Below are positions 7,752 to 16,261 of a DNA stretch of 64,000 bases, in pieces (positions within the stretch are counted from its first letter, which is position 1; every line of letters begins with the position of its first letter). Origin of the DNA: Kaistella haifensis DSM 19056 (lineage in GTDB: Bacteria; Bacteroidota; Bacteroidia; Flavobacteriales; Weeksellaceae); NCBI RefSeq assembly GCF_000735695.2, contig NZ_JASZ02000009.1, positions 1 to 64,000 of the forward strand, given 5' to 3'. The notes beneath the pieces were generated by a model. The model ran no database searches, was not told where the DNA came from, and saw nothing but the letters and a program-made list of their open reading frames with translations. The position numbers were made by a program, and so were the translations under genes.

Positions 7752-9416
7752 TTATTTTAAAAATTCAAAATACCCTTTCAAAATTTCAGAATTTTCAATT
7801 GCAGAGGTATCTACTTCAAGAATTTTTGCTTTTACATCTTGTTTGAAGAAATTGTCCAAAACCCTTGAAAGCGTATCTTCATCCGAAACTTTAGTATAAG
7901 AAAATCCGAAATGCTTGGCAATAAGTTCAGCATTTTTGTGGTGTTTGGTCAGGATAAATTCGTCCAATGCATTCGTAGAGCTTGGTCCTGGAATAATCTT
8001 GAAAATATCGCCACCGCCGTTGTTGAAGACAATAATTCTTGTATATGGCGGAATGTAATTGTTCCAAAGCCCGTTGATATCGTAAAAGAAACTCAAGTCA
8101 CCTGTTACCAAAACTGTTTGCTGAGCGCTTTTCATTGCGAAACCCATTGCGGTTGATGTTGATCCATCGATTCCACTGGTTCCACGGTTGCAGAATATTT
8201 TATTTTTTTGAAAATCAAATAGTTGTGCGTATCTTATTGCGGAGGAATTACTGAAGTGAAGGTTGATGTTTTCAGGTAGCTTTTCTGAAAGAATTTCAAA
8301 GAATTTAAAATCTGAAAATGGTGCTTTTAGGCAGTAATCATTATGTTTTAAATCTCTTTTATCGCGCAGTACATCCCAAAGGTTAAAATATGGTTGTGGT
8401 TCTAATTTAATGAAATTTAATAGCTTTTTAAAGAAAATTTCAGGTTGGGTTTCTATTTTCTCGGTCAGTGAAAAGAAGGTGTCGGGTTGCCAAACTTCAT
8501 GGATATGCCAATGATTTTTGGGTTTTGCTTTTCTCAGAAACTGCTTTACCTTTTTAGACACAACATTTTGTCCTATCGTTACCAAAAGATCGGGCGCGTA
8601 GGTCTTGAAATCTTCCTCGGAAAAATTGAAAATATAACGGTCGATATGGCTAAAAAACTTCGGATGTGTAATGTTTGATGTTGCTTCTGTTAAAACAACT
8701 ACGCTATGGTTTTTAACGAGTTGTCCAAGTTGCATTTCCAGTTCTTCGCTGTAATCGCGTGTCCCAACTAAAATCAGAATTCTTTTCGAAAGATTCCATT
8801 CCGCAGCAAGGTTTGATGGAAGTTCGTATTGTTTTTTTGAAATGTTTTTTTCTACTGGCGGAAAAGTTGGTAACTCTGAAACGAGTTGATACAAAGGTTC
8901 TTCTAAAGGTATATTGATGTGAACGGGACCTTGTTTTTCAAAACAAAGTTCAATCGCTTTTTTTATCAGACTGAAATTTTCATCATCGGCATTTTCCTTC
9001 CCATCTTCCATTAGTTGAAAATCTCCGTAAGAATGTTGCGCATAGATTGCATTTTGACGAATTGTTTGTCCATCGAAAATATCCACATAGTCTGTCGGCC
9101 GATCTGCGGTAAGGATCAACATTGGAATATTTTGATAGAAAGCTTCGGTGATGGCCGGATAGTAATTCGCCGATGCAGAACCACTCGTACAGGTTATCGC
9201 TACGGGTTTCTTTTCGCTTTTTGCCATTCCGAGTCCTACGAAAGCAGCACTTCTTTCATCCACAATACTATAGCAATTAAACTCATCAGTCTCCGAGAAA
9301 TGTATTGCCAAAGGCGCGTTACGTGATCCGGGTGATATTACGATATTAAAAATTCCGTATTCCTTTAAGAGATATGCTAAAATTTGAATGCTTCTTTTCG
9401 AAGAGTACTGTTTCAT
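7752..9416 (-). CDS. menD: 2-succinyl-5-enolpyruvyl-6-hydroxy-3-cyclohexene-1-carboxylate synthase
   Basis: 554 residues, the normal MenD length. This thiamine-diphosphate enzyme joins 2-oxoglutarate to isochorismate, the first committed step of menaquinone synthesis. The N-terminal VISPGSRNAPLAIHF motif is diagnostic for MenD. TSGSASANYYPAITEAFYQ follows, and the C-terminal ThDP/Mg site is formed by RGTSGIDGSTSTAMGFA and VTGDLSFFYDINGLWNN. A -7 box sits at 9437-9444. Menaquinone is the quinone expected to feed the alternative complex III encoded at 46.6-55.0 kb. No other men genes are in the window. Confidence 0.93.
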   Translation of the reverse strand: MKQYSSKRSIQILAYLLKEYGIFNIVISPGSRNAPLAIHFSETDEFNCYSIVDERSAAFVGLGMAKSEKKPVAITCTSGSASANYYPAITEAFYQNIPMLILTADRPTDYVDIFDGQTIRQNAIYAQHSYGDFQLMEDGKENADDENFSLIKKAIELCFEKQGPVHINIPLEEPLYQLVSELPTFPPVEKNISKKQYELPSNLAAEWNLSKRILILVGTRDYSEELEMQLGQLVKNHSVVVLTEATSNITHPKFFSHIDRYIFNFSEEDFKTYAPDLLVTIGQNVVSKKVKQFLRKAKPKNHWHIHEVWQPDTFFSLTEKIETQPEIFFKKLLNFIKLEPQPYFNLWDVLRDKRDLKHNDYCLKAPFSDFKFFEILSEKLPENINLHFSNSSAIRYAQLFDFQKNKIFCNRGTSGIDGSTSTAMGFAMKSAQQTVLVTGDLSFFYDINGLWNNYIPPYTRIIVFNNGGGDIFKIIPGPSSTNALDEFILTKHHKNAELIAKHFGFSYTKVSDEDTLSRVLDNFFKQDVKAKILEVDTSAIENSEILKGYFEFLK

Positions 9417-9436
9417 TTGAAAATTTTGACTTACGG

Positions 9437-9444
9437 CAAATTTA
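9437..9444 (-). promoter_or_regulatory. -7 box of menD
   Basis: Minus strand TAAATTTG (exact TAnnTTTG) 20 bases before the ATG at 9416. I see no TTG at the expected -33 distance. Confidence 0.5.
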
Positions 9445-9631
9445 CAGATAATTAAATTTCTTTTAACTAAATTTTAAAAACAAGTTATAGCGCTTTATGT
9501 AGATACAATGAAAGGATAAAACGTATTAAAAAATGCAAATAGAATTTTATTACAGAAAAAATATGGTAAACAACACTTGAAGGAAAATTTCATAACATTC
9601 GCCTAAAAAGAGAAATCTGAAGTAAAAAACT

Positions 9632-9639
9632 TAATTTTG
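9632..9639 (+). promoter_or_regulatory. -7 box of the oxygenase gene
   Basis: TAATTTTG (exact TAnnTTTG) followed by C, 28 bases before the ATG at 9668. Confidence 0.5.
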
Positions 9640-9667
9640 CACTGAAACATTTTTTAATCAATTCTAT

Positions 9668-10615
9668 ATGAAACAGATCCCAAGTGTGGATTTGCGTGAT
9701 TTCCTTTCGGGTAACCCGGAACGCAAACAAAAATTTGTAAATGAAATCGGAAAAGCATACGAAGAAATCGGTTTTGTGGCTTTGAAAGGTCACTTTCTCG
9801 ATGAAAAACTGGTGGATGATTTGTACCAAGAGGTAAAGCAATTCTTTGAATTGCCTGTGGAAACAAAACAAAAGTACGAAATCCCCGGTATCGGCGGCCA
9901 GCGAGGTTACGTAGGTTTTGGGAAGGAGACAGCCAAAGGTTTTAAAAAAGGGGATTTGAAAGAATTCTGGCATTTCGGACAGTATCTTGAAGACGGCTCT
10001 AAATATTCCTCCGTTTATCCGGATAACGTGGAAGTATCTGAAGTTCCTAAATTTAATGAAGTTGGTAAAGAAGCATACAAAATGCTCGAGAAAACCGGCG
10101 TTTATGTCTTGAGAGCATTGGCTTTGCACCTCGGTTTAGATGAATTTTATTTCGACAAATTCGTTGGCGAAGGCAATTCTATTTTAAGACCAATCCATTA
10201 TCCGCCGATTACAGAAGAGCCGGATAACGCTGTACGTGCTGCTGCACACGGAGATATCAATTTGATTACTCTTTTGATGGGAGCTCAAGGCAAAGGTCTT
10301 CAGGTGATGAATCATGATGGGGAATGGGTGGATGCCATCGCTGAGCCCGATGAGTTGATGATTAATGTGGGCGATATGTTATCCAGACACACGAATAATA
10401 AACTGAAATCTACAATTCACCAAGTGGTAAATCCGCCAAGAGAATTGTGGAGAACTTCCAGATATTCCATTCCTTTCTTTATGCATCCGGTGAGCGAAAT
10501 GCCGCTCAATGCCTTGGAAGGAACCTACGACGAAAACAATCCTAAATTATATCCAGATACTACAGCCGGAGAATTCCTGCACGAAAGATTGGTAGAATTG
10601 GGATTGATTAAATAA
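9668..10615 (+). CDS. Isopenicillin N synthase-family 2-oxoglutarate/Fe(II) oxygenase
   Basis: 315 residues. The N-terminal DIOX_N domain (about 1-115, IPSVDLRDF) is followed by a double-stranded beta-helix core. AHGDINLITLLMG supplies the His-x-Asp iron ligands, STIHQVVNP the second His, and RYSIPFF the Arg-x-Ser that binds 2-oxoglutarate carboxylate. The family oxidises or hydroxylates small molecules; the substrate is not readable here. The gene is monocistronic with its own promoter. Similar proteins are common in flavobacteria without an antibiotic-biosynthesis context, and none of the neighbours suggests such a pathway. Confidence 0.85.
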   Translation: MKQIPSVDLRDFLSGNPERKQKFVNEIGKAYEEIGFVALKGHFLDEKLVDDLYQEVKQFFELPVETKQKYEIPGIGGQRGYVGFGKETAKGFKKGDLKEFWHFGQYLEDGSKYSSVYPDNVEVSEVPKFNEVGKEAYKMLEKTGVYVLRALALHLGLDEFYFDKFVGEGNSILRPIHYPPITEEPDNAVRAAAHGDINLITLLMGAQGKGLQVMNHDGEWVDAIAEPDELMINVGDMLSRHTNNKLKSTIHQVVNPPRELWRTSRYSIPFFMHPVSEMPLNALEGTYDENNPKLYPDTTAGEFLHERLVELGLIK

Positions 10616-10668
10616 ATATTTTTAAAAATACTGAATAGAAGTGGGCAGATTTTTCTGTCCGTTTCCTT

Positions 10669-10700
10669 TTGCTTTACCAATAATGGTTTTCGTAATTTTG
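10669..10700 (+). promoter_or_regulatory. ypdA promoter (TTG-N21-TAATTTTG)
   Basis: A -33 TTG at 10669-10671 is separated by 21 bases from an exact -7 box at 10693-10700. The ATG at 10705 begins 5 bases after the box, so the transcript is probably leaderless. Confidence 0.6.
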
Positions 10701-10704
10701 CCGT

Positions 10705-11664
10705 ATGGAAATTTTAGATGTATTAATTATTGGCGCAGGTCCCATCGGGTTGAACTGCGCTTTGGAGGCGGAAAAAAATGATTTAAACTATGTGATTATA
10801 GAAAAAGGAACCATCGTCAATTCCCTCTACAATTATCCCTTATACATGCGCTTTTTTTCTACGGCCGATAAGTTGGAAATCGCTGAAATTCCTTTTATCA
10901 CTACGTCGCCAAAACCGGGTAGACAAGATGCTCTGGAATATTACCAAGGGATTGCCCGACAAAAAGCACTGAAAATTAAGCTTTACGAAAAGGTAATAAA
11001 CATTTCGAAAAACGAACTCTTCGAGATTCAGACTTCTAAAGCAAAATATCTGGCAAAAAATGTCATCATTGCAACAGGGTTTTATGATATTCCAAAACTG
11101 TTGAATGTTCCCGGTGAACATTTACCTAAAGTAAAACATTATTATACAGAACCTTATCCTTACGCCAACCAGAAAATTGTCGTGATCGGTGCAAGCAACT
11201 CGGCGGTAGATGCAGCTTTGGAAACCTATAGAAAAGGTGCGGAAGTAACCATGATTATCAAAAGCTCAGAGATTTCTAATTCTGTGAAATATTGGGTAAA
11301 ACCGGATATAGAAAACCGGATTGCTGAAGGAAGTATTAAAGCTTATTTTAATGCCGAAATGCAGGAAATTAAAGATTCAACTGTCATTTTTAAAGATGAT
11401 AGAGGAAGCATCCACGAGATTGAAAATTATTTTGTTCTTGCAATGACAGGATATCTTCCGGATTTTGATTTCCTAAAAAACTCCGGAATTCTTTTGAGAA
11501 ATGAAAACCTGATCCCCATGTACAATCCTGAAACCATGGAAACAAACATCAAAAACCTCTATTTAGCAGGCGTTGTTTGTGGTGGTAAAGACACACATCT
11601 CTGGTTCATCGAAAACTCCAGGATCCACGCAAACTTGATTGTGAAACATATTTTAGGTCAGTAA
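10705..11664 (+). CDS. ypdA: YpdA-type putative bacillithiol disulfide reductase
   Basis: 319 residues. It is a two-Rossmann flavoprotein: FAD motif IIGAGPIGLNCALEAEK at the N terminus, NAD(P)H motif VVIGASNSAVDAALE near residue 160, and a C-terminal NLYLAGVVCGGKD block. The stretch NYPLYMRFFSTADKLEIAEIP is typical of YpdA. In Bacillus and Staphylococcus, YpdA (Bdr) reduces bacillithiol disulfide; there is no CxxC active site like that of thioredoxin reductase, as expected for YpdA. Whether this organism makes bacillithiol is not shown in the window. Confidence 0.85.
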   Translation: MEILDVLIIGAGPIGLNCALEAEKNDLNYVIIEKGTIVNSLYNYPLYMRFFSTADKLEIAEIPFITTSPKPGRQDALEYYQGIARQKALKIKLYEKVINISKNELFEIQTSKAKYLAKNVIIATGFYDIPKLLNVPGEHLPKVKHYYTEPYPYANQKIVVIGASNSAVDAALETYRKGAEVTMIIKSSEISNSVKYWVKPDIENRIAEGSIKAYFNAEMQEIKDSTVIFKDDRGSIHEIENYFVLAMTGYLPDFDFLKNSGILLRNENLIPMYNPETMETNIKNLYLAGVVCGGKDTHLWFIENSRIHANLIVKHILGQ

Positions 11665-11842
11665 GTTTTTACTTAAATGATTCGCGCGGATTATTCTATT
11701 CTTATTTAATGCCAAATATCATCTATAAATTTCGCCAAATATTTAAACCCAATTCAAATCTTTCGTAACTTTAACTACCTAAAAATCAAATGCAGGTCAT
11801 TTCCTTTTTAGCATTCCCATAAAATAATTAAAACGATATATT

Positions 11843-13963
11843 ATGAGTGCTAATACCCAAGAGTTACGAAATGTGGTTTTGCTCGGTCATTCCGATAGTG
11901 GTAAAACCACCCTCATTGAAACAATGCTTTACGAAGGAGGAGCGATCAAGCGCCGCGGATCTGTCGAAGGACAAAATACCGTGAGCGATTATACCGATTT
12001 GGAACATGAAAAGGGAAAAACCATTTTCTCCCACCAAATGTTCGTGAAATGGAAAAACAACAAAATTAACATTATCGATACCCCAGGATTTGACGATTTC
12101 GTTGGCGAGGTCGTTTCTTCATTAAAGGTAGCTGATACCGCAGTTATCGTCCTTAATGCTGCCAATGGTGTGGAAGTAGGTACGGAATTGGTTTGGGAAT
12201 ATGTTGAAAAATACCAAACTCCTGCAATCTTCGTTATCAACCAGCTCGATCATCCGAAAGCAGATTTTGAAAGAACTTTAGAACAGGCCAAGGAGCGATT
12301 CGGCTCGAAACTCGTCCCTGTGCAATATCCGTATAATACCGGTGCGGAATTTAATGCAATCATCGATGCTTTACGAATGGTGATGTACGAATTTCCTGCG
12401 AACGGTGGAAAACCAGAGAAAAAACCAATTCCTGAAAGCGAAAAGGCAAGAGCCAACGAAATGCATAATGCCTTGGTTGAAATCGCTGCCGAAAATGAAG
12501 AAGGCTTAATGGAAAAATACTTCGAAGAAGGCAATCTTTCTGAAGAAGAACTTGCAAAAGGAATTACTATCGCCCTTGCAAAACAGCAGTTCTTCCCGGT
12601 ATTCGTCACCAGCGGATTAAAAGATATGGGCAGCGGACGTTTGATGGGATTCATCGATGACATCGCGCCATCACCTGCTGACCGGCCAGCAAGAAAACTC
12701 GAAAACGGAGATGAAATTTCTTACGACGCGAATGATAAAACAACCATATTTATTTACAAAACCTTATCTGAGCCGCAAGTCGGGATGGTTTCCTACTTTA
12801 AAGTCCTCAGCGGTAAAATTAAACCCGGCGATGAACTCGTAAATGCCAATAACGGCGAAACTGAAAGAATTTCCCAACTTTTCGTGGCGGAAGGTAAAGA
12901 AAGAATTCCGGTGAACGAACTGGTGGCTGGAGATTTAGGTGTTACCGTGAAACTGAAATACGGACATTCCAACAATACTTTAAATTCAAAAGGTCTTGAA
13001 AGAAAAGTTCGTCCGATGGAATTTCCGGAAAGCCGCATCAGAAAAGCAGTTTCTACAGATTCCACCGCGGATATGGAAAAACTCGTGACCGCTTTGCATA
13101 AAATTGAAGAAGAAGATCCTACGCTGAAAGTGGAACAGTCTGCAGAACTGAAACAGACGATTCTTCACGGCCAAGGTCAGCTGCATCTTGATTTGGTGAA
13201 ACAGAGATTACTGAAAGAATTCGGTGTCAACATGAATTTCGAAAATCCTAAAATCCCTTACCGCGAAACCATCACCGGAAAAGCAGATGCCGATTACCGT
13301 CACAAAAAACAATCCGGTGGCTCCGGTCAGTTTGGGGAAATCCACATGCGGGTAGAGAATTATTACGACGATATGCCTGAGCCAACGGGAGTCAACATCC
13401 GCCAGAAAGACATTGAAGATTTGCCATGGGGCGGAAAGCTTGCTTTCTACTGGTGCATCGTGGGCGGAGCGATCGATAATCGCTACATTGGAGCCATTAA
13501 AAAAGGAATTATGCAGCAGATGAAAGAAGGTCCGCTAACCGGTTCGCATTGCCAAAATGTAAGAGTTACTGTTTATGATGGCAAAATGCACAGCGTGGAT
13601 TCCAATGATATTTCTTTCCAGTTGGCGGCTTCGGGCGCGTTCAGAGATGGTTTTCATAATGCGAAACCTCAGTTGCTGGAACCGATTTATTCAGTGGAGA
13701 TCCTTTGTCCTGAAGAAGATACCGGCGATGTAATGGGCGATCTGCAAACCCGCCGCGCGATGATTTCCGGAATGGATGCCGAAGGACATTATCAAAAAAT
13801 TCTGGCAGAAGTTCCTTTGGCTGAACTCCACGATTATGGTTCTACACTTCGTTCCATTACCGGAGGGAAGGCAAAATTCACAATGAAATTCTCAGAATAT
13901 CAGCTTGTTCCACCGAATGTTCAGCAGGAATTGGTGAAACAGCATTCGGTAGAATTGGTTTAA
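11843..13963 (+). CDS. EF-G-like translation factor paralogue with altered GTPase motifs
   Basis: 706 residues with full five-domain EF-G layout: G domain about 1-280, domain II about 300-385, domains III-V to the end (KQSGGSGQFGE, GGKAKFTMKFSEYQLVP). The P-loop is GHSDSGKTT, but switch II reads DTPGFDDF instead of DTPGHVDF, so the catalytic His is Phe. G4 is NQLD instead of NKxD, and switch I lacks the RGITI motif (it has KGKTIF). It therefore belongs with the EF-G-like/EF-G2 class, not the housekeeping fusA, which would sit in the str operon. Bacteroides EF-G2 is reported to support translocation without GTPase activity; orthology is my inference. A terminator follows. Confidence 0.8.
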   Translation: MSANTQELRNVVLLGHSDSGKTTLIETMLYEGGAIKRRGSVEGQNTVSDYTDLEHEKGKTIFSHQMFVKWKNNKINIIDTPGFDDFVGEVVSSLKVADTAVIVLNAANGVEVGTELVWEYVEKYQTPAIFVINQLDHPKADFERTLEQAKERFGSKLVPVQYPYNTGAEFNAIIDALRMVMYEFPANGGKPEKKPIPESEKARANEMHNALVEIAAENEEGLMEKYFEEGNLSEEELAKGITIALAKQQFFPVFVTSGLKDMGSGRLMGFIDDIAPSPADRPARKLENGDEISYDANDKTTIFIYKTLSEPQVGMVSYFKVLSGKIKPGDELVNANNGETERISQLFVAEGKERIPVNELVAGDLGVTVKLKYGHSNNTLNSKGLERKVRPMEFPESRIRKAVSTDSTADMEKLVTALHKIEEEDPTLKVEQSAELKQTILHGQGQLHLDLVKQRLLKEFGVNMNFENPKIPYRETITGKADADYRHKKQSGGSGQFGEIHMRVENYYDDMPEPTGVNIRQKDIEDLPWGGKLAFYWCIVGGAIDNRYIGAIKKGIMQQMKEGPLTGSHCQNVRVTVYDGKMHSVDSNDISFQLAASGAFRDGFHNAKPQLLEPIYSVEILCPEEDTGDVMGDLQTRRAMISGMDAEGHYQKILAEVPLAELHDYGSTLRSITGGKAKFTMKFSEYQLVPPNVQQELVKQHSVELV

Positions 13964-13988
13964 AACCTTTAAATTAGAAATCTTTAAG

Positions 13989-14020
13989 AACTCAATCAAT
14001 ATCTTGGTTGAGTTTTTTTC
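13989..14020 (+). terminator. Intrinsic terminator of the EF-G-like gene
   Basis: AACTCAA (13989-13995) pairs with TTGAGTT (14008-14014), followed by seven Ts. It isolates the factor gene from the Rrf2 regulator downstream. Confidence 0.8.
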
Positions 14021-14057
14021 ATGTCTAAACTCATACAATAAAACAGTAAATTTAAAT

Positions 14058-14073
14058 AAGACTAATTTGTCTT
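14058..14073. promoter_or_regulatory. Rrf2 operator 1 (AAGACTAATTTGTCTT)
   Basis: This is a 16-bp inverted repeat, AAGACTAATTTGTCTT. It covers the -33 TTG (14067-14069) of the rrf2 promoter, so binding would block RNA polymerase: negative autoregulation. An almost identical site in opposite orientation lies before the next gene. Confidence 0.7.
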
Positions 14074-14097
14074 AATTAAAAATAATATTTAAATTTG
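14067..14097 (+). promoter_or_regulatory. rrf2 promoter (TTG-N20-TAAATTTG)
   Basis: -33 TTG at 14067-14069, 20-base spacer and an exact -7 box TAAATTTG at 14090-14097. The ATG follows at 14115. Confidence 0.65.
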
Positions 14098-14114
14098 TCA
14101 CAGAATTACACAGT

Positions 14115-14549
14115 ATGCTTTCGAAAACATGTGAATATGCGTTAAGAGCAATGATCTATATCGCCCAGCAATCAAAAGACGGACATATGGTGAATATTAA
14201 AGAAATTTCCGAGAAGATCAATTCACCGGAGCTTTTTATCGCCAAAATTCTGCAGAGTCTCAGCAAAAAAGGCTACCTGCAAAGTTCAAAAGGCAGATAC
14301 GGCGGATTCTGCATTTCTGATAAGGAAGCGGAATTTTCACTGGCAGATATTGTGGAAGCGATTGATGGTAGTAAAATGTTTCATGGTTGTGGATTGGGAC
14401 TTGAATTCTGTTCAGAGACAAATCCCTGTCCCATTCATAACGAGTACAAAGAAGCCCGCGACAAACTTTATTCAATTTATGGCGAAGTAACGCTGAGCAG
14501 TTTCCGAAACGGAAATGAAGCCGATATACTTCAGCTGAAAAGAAGGTAA
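14115..14549 (+). CDS. Rrf2-family Fe-S transcriptional regulator, NsrR-like
   Basis: 144 residues. An N-terminal winged helix (about 1-70, with KGRYGGFCISD in the wing) is followed by a cluster-binding loop with Cys92, Cys99 and Cys105 (GCGLGLEFCSETNPCPIH, spacing C-x6-C-x5-C). This pattern is typical of NsrR/IscR/RsrR proteins that hold a [2Fe-2S] or [4Fe-4S] cluster. The neighbours, two hemerythrins and an Fe-S assembly factor, favour NO or nitrosative stress sensing. Matching palindromes lie upstream of this gene and upstream of the next operon. An iron-sulfur-status sensor (IscR-like) is the alternative; no isc or suf operon is present here. Confidence 0.88.
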   Translation: MLSKTCEYALRAMIYIAQQSKDGHMVNIKEISEKINSPELFIAKILQSLSKKGYLQSSKGRYGGFCISDKEAEFSLADIVEAIDGSKMFHGCGLGLEFCSETNPCPIHNEYKEARDKLYSIYGEVTLSSFRNGNEADILQLKRR

Positions 14550-14568
14550 AAAAATTTTAAACAATAAT

Positions 14569-14584
14569 CAGACAAATTAGTCTT
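14569..14584. promoter_or_regulatory. Rrf2 operator 2, before the DUF2249/hemerythrin operon
   Basis: CAGACAAATTAGTCTT is the reverse complement of operator 1 apart from one end base. Its 3' end is 42 bases before the next ATG; operator 1 ends 41 bases before the rrf2 ATG. The following TTAATTAAAAA is also shared. No perfect -7 box is visible in this intergenic region. Confidence 0.68.
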
Positions 14585-14626
14585 AATTAAAAACAATAAA
14601 TCAACCCTAAACCTAATTTAAATAAC

Positions 14627-15751
14627 ATGGCAACACTCCAAACACTGAATGTAACCCTTTTAGAACCCAGATTGAAACACCCTACTGTTTTCCGATATTT
14701 CGATGCGTTGGCGGCTGGTGAAAATTTCATCATTGAAAACGATCACGACCCGAAACCTCTGTATTACGAGCTTCTTGCCGAGCGTGGAAACATTTTTACC
14801 TGGGAATATCTGGAAAAAGGTCCGGAATGGTTCGTTGTTCAGATTACAAAAAATCCAACAGAGGAAAGTCACGATATACAAACGTTAGACGTTACCCAAC
14901 TTGAGCCGCGCATGAAGCATCCGACTGTTTTTAAATATTTCGATGCACTGGCTGCCGGTGAGGCTTTCGTTATTGAAAACGATCACGATCCTAAACCTTT
15001 ATATTATGAACTTCTGGCCGAACGCGGAAATATTTTCACCTGGGAATATCTGGAGCAGGGACCTGAATGGTTTAAAGTAAAAATCGCCAAAAACCGCGAT
15101 GAAAAAACTCCGCAAAACGGCTCGATTCCTGAAAAAGACCTGAAGAAAGCAGCATATTTAAAAGAAAAAGGCGTGACTTTCGGGTGCAGCGATTCCGGAA
15201 CTAAATTCCCCGACAATAATGATTACGACGAATGGGAACTCGGCATGTTAGCCGATTATATCGTAGCGACGCATCACCAGTACATTAAAGATAATGCTGA
15301 AAGCCTGAATGGTCTCGCCATTAAAGTATCCGAACATCATGGGCAAAATAATCCTGAACTGCACCGTGTGGCTACCAGTACGCATCATTTCCTGCAGGAT
15401 CTGCTGAATCATATTACGAACGAAGAGGAAGTGCTTTTCCCGGTGATTAAGCAGTTATTGAGTAAAAAAGATAATCCGTCCGAAGAATTAAGTTACGAAG
15501 CCGGAACGCTGGATCACCCAATCCGCATCCTATTAAAAGAGCACGAAATCGCTGGTGAAGACCTCAATTTCTTAAGAAAAATTACCAATAATTTCGCACC
15601 CCCGAAAAACGCATGTAACTCTTTTACTTACCTTTATGAAAAACTGAAAGAGTTCGAAAACGATCTTTATATCCATCTGCGCATTGAGAATGACTATCTG
15701 TTCCCGAGAGCATTAAAACTGGATGAAGAGATTGCCGCGGCTCATTCATAA
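14627..15751 (+). CDS. Tandem DUF2249 - hemerythrin fusion, RIC/YtfE-like di-iron protein
   Basis: 374 residues. Residues about 3-80 and 85-160 are two DUF2249 modules, each with HPTVFRYFDALAAGE-type and ENDHDPKPLYYELLAERG blocks and about 85% identical. Residues about 200-370 form a four-helix hemerythrin domain with ATHHQYI, SEHHG, STHHFLQD, NEEEVLFPV, KEHEIAG and HLRIENDYLFPRA supplying His/Glu di-iron ligands. It resembles the C-terminal part of RIC (YtfE/ScdA), which repairs or protects Fe-S clusters damaged by NO, but the ScdA_N domain with its Cys pair is absent and replaced by the DUF2249 pair. It is the first gene of the operon after operator 2. Confidence 0.85.
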   Translation: MATLQTLNVTLLEPRLKHPTVFRYFDALAAGENFIIENDHDPKPLYYELLAERGNIFTWEYLEKGPEWFVVQITKNPTEESHDIQTLDVTQLEPRMKHPTVFKYFDALAAGEAFVIENDHDPKPLYYELLAERGNIFTWEYLEQGPEWFKVKIAKNRDEKTPQNGSIPEKDLKKAAYLKEKGVTFGCSDSGTKFPDNNDYDEWELGMLADYIVATHHQYIKDNAESLNGLAIKVSEHHGQNNPELHRVATSTHHFLQDLLNHITNEEEVLFPVIKQLLSKKDNPSEELSYEAGTLDHPIRILLKEHEIAGEDLNFLRKITNNFAPPKNACNSFTYLYEKLKEFENDLYIHLRIENDYLFPRALKLDEEIAAAHS

Positions 15752-15763
15752 AAAAATCCCACA

Positions 15764-16261
15764 ATGGAAAAAAAACCGATCAAACGCAACGAAAATCTGG
15801 TTCCTGTTTCCCGCGAACATCACGCAACGCTGCTTTTCTGCTGGAAACTGCGCACCGGTGTAAAAGCAGAAACAGAACCCGAAAGAATGATCCGTTACAC
15901 CAACTGGTTCTGGCTGCATCATTTGCAGAGCCATTTTGCGACCGAGGAAAAACTGCTTTTCATCGATACAGAGGACGAAATGGTGAAGAAAGGTTTAGCC
16001 GATCACCAGAGGATTCTGGCAAAAATCAATGAGATTAATTTAAGGTCAACTGCTAAAACCTATCCGCTTTTGCTTGATCTTGCCACACTGATTGATGACC
16101 ACACAAGATACGAGGAGCGGCAGCTTTTCCCTTACCTGGAAGAAAAATTTTCGGATCAGGAACTTGGGAAGATCGGTGAAGTTCTTCATGGTGAAGACCA
16201 CGACGCTGTGGAAGATTATGATGATGAATTCTGGGCAAAGGAAAAAAAGAATCACTTATGA
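15764..16261 (+). CDS. Hemerythrin HHE-domain protein
   Basis: 165 residues, all one hemerythrin-type four-helix bundle. Likely di-iron ligands are in SREHHATLLF, HHLQSHFATEEKLLF, DHQRI and DHTRYEERQLFPYLEE. It starts 12 bases after the previous stop and its last codons overlap the next start (ATGA type), so it is co-translated with its neighbours. With the RIC-like protein it gives the operon two di-iron centres; binding or sensing of O2 or NO, or iron delivery, are the family's known roles. The exact role is not readable. Confidence 0.85.
   Translation: MEKKPIKRNENLVPVSREHHATLLFCWKLRTGVKAETEPERMIRYTNWFWLHHLQSHFATEEKLLFIDTEDEMVKKGLADHQRILAKINEINLRSTAKTYPLLLDLATLIDDHTRYEERQLFPYLEEKFSDQELGKIGEVLHGEDHDAVEDYDDEFWAKEKKNHL

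Noticed and set aside
9590-10129. Open frame antisense to the oxygenase gene
   Set aside because: It covers the oxygenase promoter and N-terminal domain on the other strand; Phe-rich with no motif.
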